Origin: Phylloscopus collybita
Taxonomy: Eukaryota > Chordata > Aves > Passeriformes > Phylloscopidae
Direction: 5' to 3'
Length of the DNA stretch: 64,000 bases
Assembly: GCA_027886175.1 (NCBI GenBank)
Contig: JAJNNQ010000011.1
Location: 124,001-188,000 of the forward strand
A program made the translations under genes and the position numbers. Every line of letters begins with the position of its first letter. Positions within the stretch are counted from its first letter, which is position 1. Positions 61,101 to 64,000 of the stretch are shown one piece after another. The notes beneath the pieces were generated by a model. That model searched no databases and was not told where the DNA came from. It worked only from the letters and a program-made list of their open reading frames with translations.

Positions 61101-64000
61101 CATTTCCATGGGAAACCAATGTCTCCGCCCCTGGTTTCTGATGTCACTTTGTAGGAAGCCTTTGGCTCTACATGGGCAGACAAACTTCCATCTGGTGGTA
61201 GATTGCACCTAGGAGACATCCTCATTTGTATGTAATTTTAGTAGCCATTAGCCCAGTGGCAGGCAGACAGAATTAGACAAGAACGCTGGTCCATTTCCAT
61301 GGGAAACCAACGTCTCTACCCCAGGTTCCTAATGTCAGTTTGAAGGAGGCCTTTGGAACTACAAGGGCAGACAAACTTCCATCTTGTGGTAGATTGCACC
61401 TGGGAGATATCCTCATTTGTAGAGAATTTTATTGGAATTTTAGTAGGCATAAGCCCAGTGGCTGGCAGAGAGCATTAGACACGAACGGTGGCCCATTTCC
61501 TTGGGAAACCAAAGTCTCCATCTCACGTTCCTGATGTCAGTTTGTAGGAGGCCTTTGGTACTACAAGGGCAAACATACTTGTATCTTGTGGTTGATTGCA
61601 TCGCGGAGATATCCTCATTTTTATGGAACTTCAGCAGTCATAACCACTGTACCAGGCAGACAGCATTAGACAGGAACAGTAGTCCTTTTCCATGGGAAAC
61701 CAAAGTCTCCACACTACGTTCCCGATGTCAGGTTTTAGGAGGCCTTTGGCAGTACATGGGAAGACAAACTTCCGTCTGTTGGTTGATTTCATCGGGGAGA
61801 TATCCTCATTTGTATGGAATTTCAGCAGGTAGAAGCCCAGTGGCAGGCAGACAGCATTAGACATGAACGGTGGCCCTTTTCCAGGGGAAACCGAAGTCTC
61901 CAACCCAGGCTTCTGATGTCGGTTTTTAGGAGGCCTTTGGCATTAAAAGTGTAGACAAACTTCCATCTGGAGGGAAATTGCATTTGGGAGATATCCTCGT
62001 ACGTATGGAATTTTAGTAGGCATATACCCACTGGCAGGCAGCAGCATTAGACATAAACAATGGGCCTTTTCCATGGAAAAACAAATTATCCATCCTATGT
62101 TCCTGATGTCATTTTTTAGGAGGCCTTTGGCAATACAAGAGCAGACAAACTTCCACCTGGTGGTAGATTGCACCTGAGAGATATTCTCATTTGTAAAGAA
62201 TTTTAGACGAATTTTAGTACGCAGATTCCAAGCGGCAGGCAGACAGAATTAGACATGAATAGTGGCCCTTTTCCAGGGGAAATGAAAGTCTGCACGCCAG
62301 GTTCCGGATGTCACTTTTTAGGAGGCCTTTTGCACTACAAGAACAGACAAACTTCCAACTGGTGGCATATTGCATCTTGCAGATATCCTCATTGGAATGG
62401 AATTTTAGTGGAATTAAAGTAGGCAGAAGCCCAGTGGCAAGTAGACAGAATTAAACACCAACGGTGGCCCATTTCCATGGGAAACCAAAGTCTCCACCCC
62501 AGGTTCCGGATGTCCGTTTCTAGGAGGCCTTTGGAACTACAAGAGCAGACAAACTTTCAACTGGTGGCATATTGCATCTGGGAGATATCCTCATTTGTAT
62601 GTAATTTCTGTAGCCATAAGCCCAGTGGCAGGCAGACAGCATTAGACATGAACGCTGGCCCTTTTCCATGGGAAAACAAAGTCTCCACCCCTGGTTCGTG
62701 ATGTCAGTTTTTTAGGAGGGCTTTGGTACTACAAGGGCAGAGAATCTTCCATCTGGTTGTAGATTGCACCTAGGAGATATCCTCATTTCTATGGAATTTT
62801 AGTGGAATTTTAATAGGAAGAAGCCCAGTGGCAAGCCGACAGCATTACACACGAACGGTGGCCCATTTGCATGGGAAACCAAAGTCGCCACTCCCGGTTC
62901 CTGATGTCAGTTTTTAGGAGGCCTTTGCCACTACAAGGGCAGGCAAACTTCCATCTGTTGGTAAATTGCATCTGCGAGATATCCTCATTTGTATGGAATT
63001 TTAGCAGGCATACGCCCAGCGGCAGGCACACAGCATTAGGCATGAACAGTGCCCTATTCCACGGGAAACCAAATTATACATCCCACGTTTAAGAAGTGAG
63101 TTTATAGGAGCCCTTTGGCACTACAAGGGCAGAGAAACTTCAAACCGGGAGTAGATTGCACCTGAGAGATATTCTCAATTTTATAGAATTTTAGAGGAAT
63201 TTCAATACGCCGAATCCCAGCGGCAGGCACACAGAATTAGACATGAATAGTGGCCGTTTTCCAGGGGAAAACAAAGTCTCCAGGCCAGGTTCCTGATGTC
63301 AGTTTATAGGAGGCCTTTTGCACTACAAGAACAGACAACCTTCCGACTGGTGGCGTATTGCATCTTGGAGATATCCTCATTTGTATGGAATTCTAGTGGA
63401 ATTAAAGCAGGCAGAAGCCCAGTGGCAAGTAGACAGCATTAAACACCAACGGTGGCCCTTTTCCATGGGAAACCAAAGTCTCCGCCCCAGGTTCCTGATG
63501 TCAATTTGTAGGAAGCTTTTGGCTCTACAGGGGCAGACAAACTTCCATCTGGTGGTAGATTGCACCTAGGAGACATCCTCATTTGTAAGGAATTTTAGTG
63601 GGATTTTAATAGGCAGAAGCCTAGTGGCAGGAACACATCATTAGACACGAACGCTGGCCCATTTCCAAGGGAATCCAAAGTCTCTACTCCAGGTTCCTGG
63701 TGTCGGATTGTAGGAGGCCTTTGGAACTACAAGGGCAGATAAACTTCCAACTGGTGGTAGATTCCATCTGGGAGATATCCTCATTTCTCTGGAATTTCAG
63801 CAGGCATAAGCCCAGTGGCCGGCAGACAGCATTAGACAGGAACGGTGGCCCTTTTCCATGGAAAACCAAAGTCTCCACCCCACGTTACTGATGTCAATTT
63901 GCAGGAGGCCTTTGGCACTACAAGGGCTACATACTTCCATCTCGTTGTATATTCCATTACTGAGATATCCTTCTTTGTATGGAATTTTATTGGAATTTTA
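52122..64000. repeat. Satellite array, outer right arm (inverted)
   Basis: Reverse-complement monomers (landmarks TTTCCATGGGAAACCAAAGT and CTGGGAGATATCCTCATTTG) run off the right edge. It pairs with the left arm at a sum of 63500 near ERV-A, 63702 from about 53660 (one extra 202-bp monomer here), and about 60180-60194 beyond 55550, where the left arm's extra 3.5 kb is missing. Beyond about 60180 it extends past the left edge of the window, so has no partner in view. Confidence 0.93.

Noticed and set aside
1..64000. Whole palindrome as a simple assembly fold-back
   Set aside because: The arms differ by a complete young provirus with an empty target site, a 3.5 kb and a 1.98 kb satellite block and unit-register indels, which a mirrored assembly error would not create; still, only long reads can settle it.

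Overview
The window looks like bird nuclear DNA: it holds a CR1-type LINE fragment, two avian-type endogenous retroviruses (ERVs), one related to alpharetroviruses, and a terminal exon of BMP3. It is mostly repetitive. There are no bacterial operons, no complete host gene, no tRNA or rRNA gene and no CRISPR array.

Layout. The window is a large imperfect inverted repeat (palindrome) around a mostly single-copy centre. Left arm: satellite of about 190-202 bp monomers (1-11378), a truncated ERV ('ERV-A', 11385-15121, minus strand), more satellite (15128-21550), then a 21-bp-unit minisatellite (21551-25404). Centre: a 35-bp array of RFX/X-box-like motifs (about 25405-25735), a CpG-rich block of about 270-bp and 91-bp tandem repeats with YY1-like and CTCF-like motifs (25877-26690), AT-rich DNA, unique sequence, a CR1 fragment (30770-31115) and the final coding exon of BMP3 (31926-32117, minus strand). 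Right arm: minisatellite (32874-36341 and 41727-43930) split by a second ERV ('ERV-B', 36348-41720, minus strand), satellite (43931-48372), the mirror copy of ERV-A (48379-52115, plus strand), then satellite to 64000 and beyond.

Order of events. ERV-A lies at the same satellite position in both arms, with the same 6-bp target duplication and the same internal damage, so it inserted before the inverted duplication. ERV-B is in the right arm only. Its unoccupied target survives in the left arm at 23986-23991, and its two LTRs differ at 3 of 294 positions by eye, so it came later. The arms also differ by array rearrangements: a 3.5 kb extra block and a 1.98 kb extra block in the left arm, 202-bp monomer gains, and a 231-bp minisatellite indel.

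Genes. ERV-A keeps an RNase H-integrase segment and an alpharetrovirus-like env, each broken by in-frame stops. ERV-B keeps gag (one in-frame stop), protease in the -1 frame and a gamma-type env (one frameshift); it lacks RT, RNase H and integrase, and has a tRNA-Phe primer-binding site. The many short open frames in the satellite and the long ones in the minisatellite are by-products of repeat structure. The 21-bp unit is a multiple of three, so any stop-free frame stays open.

All calls are from reading the sequence by eye. Monomer counts and edges of degenerate arrays are approximate.
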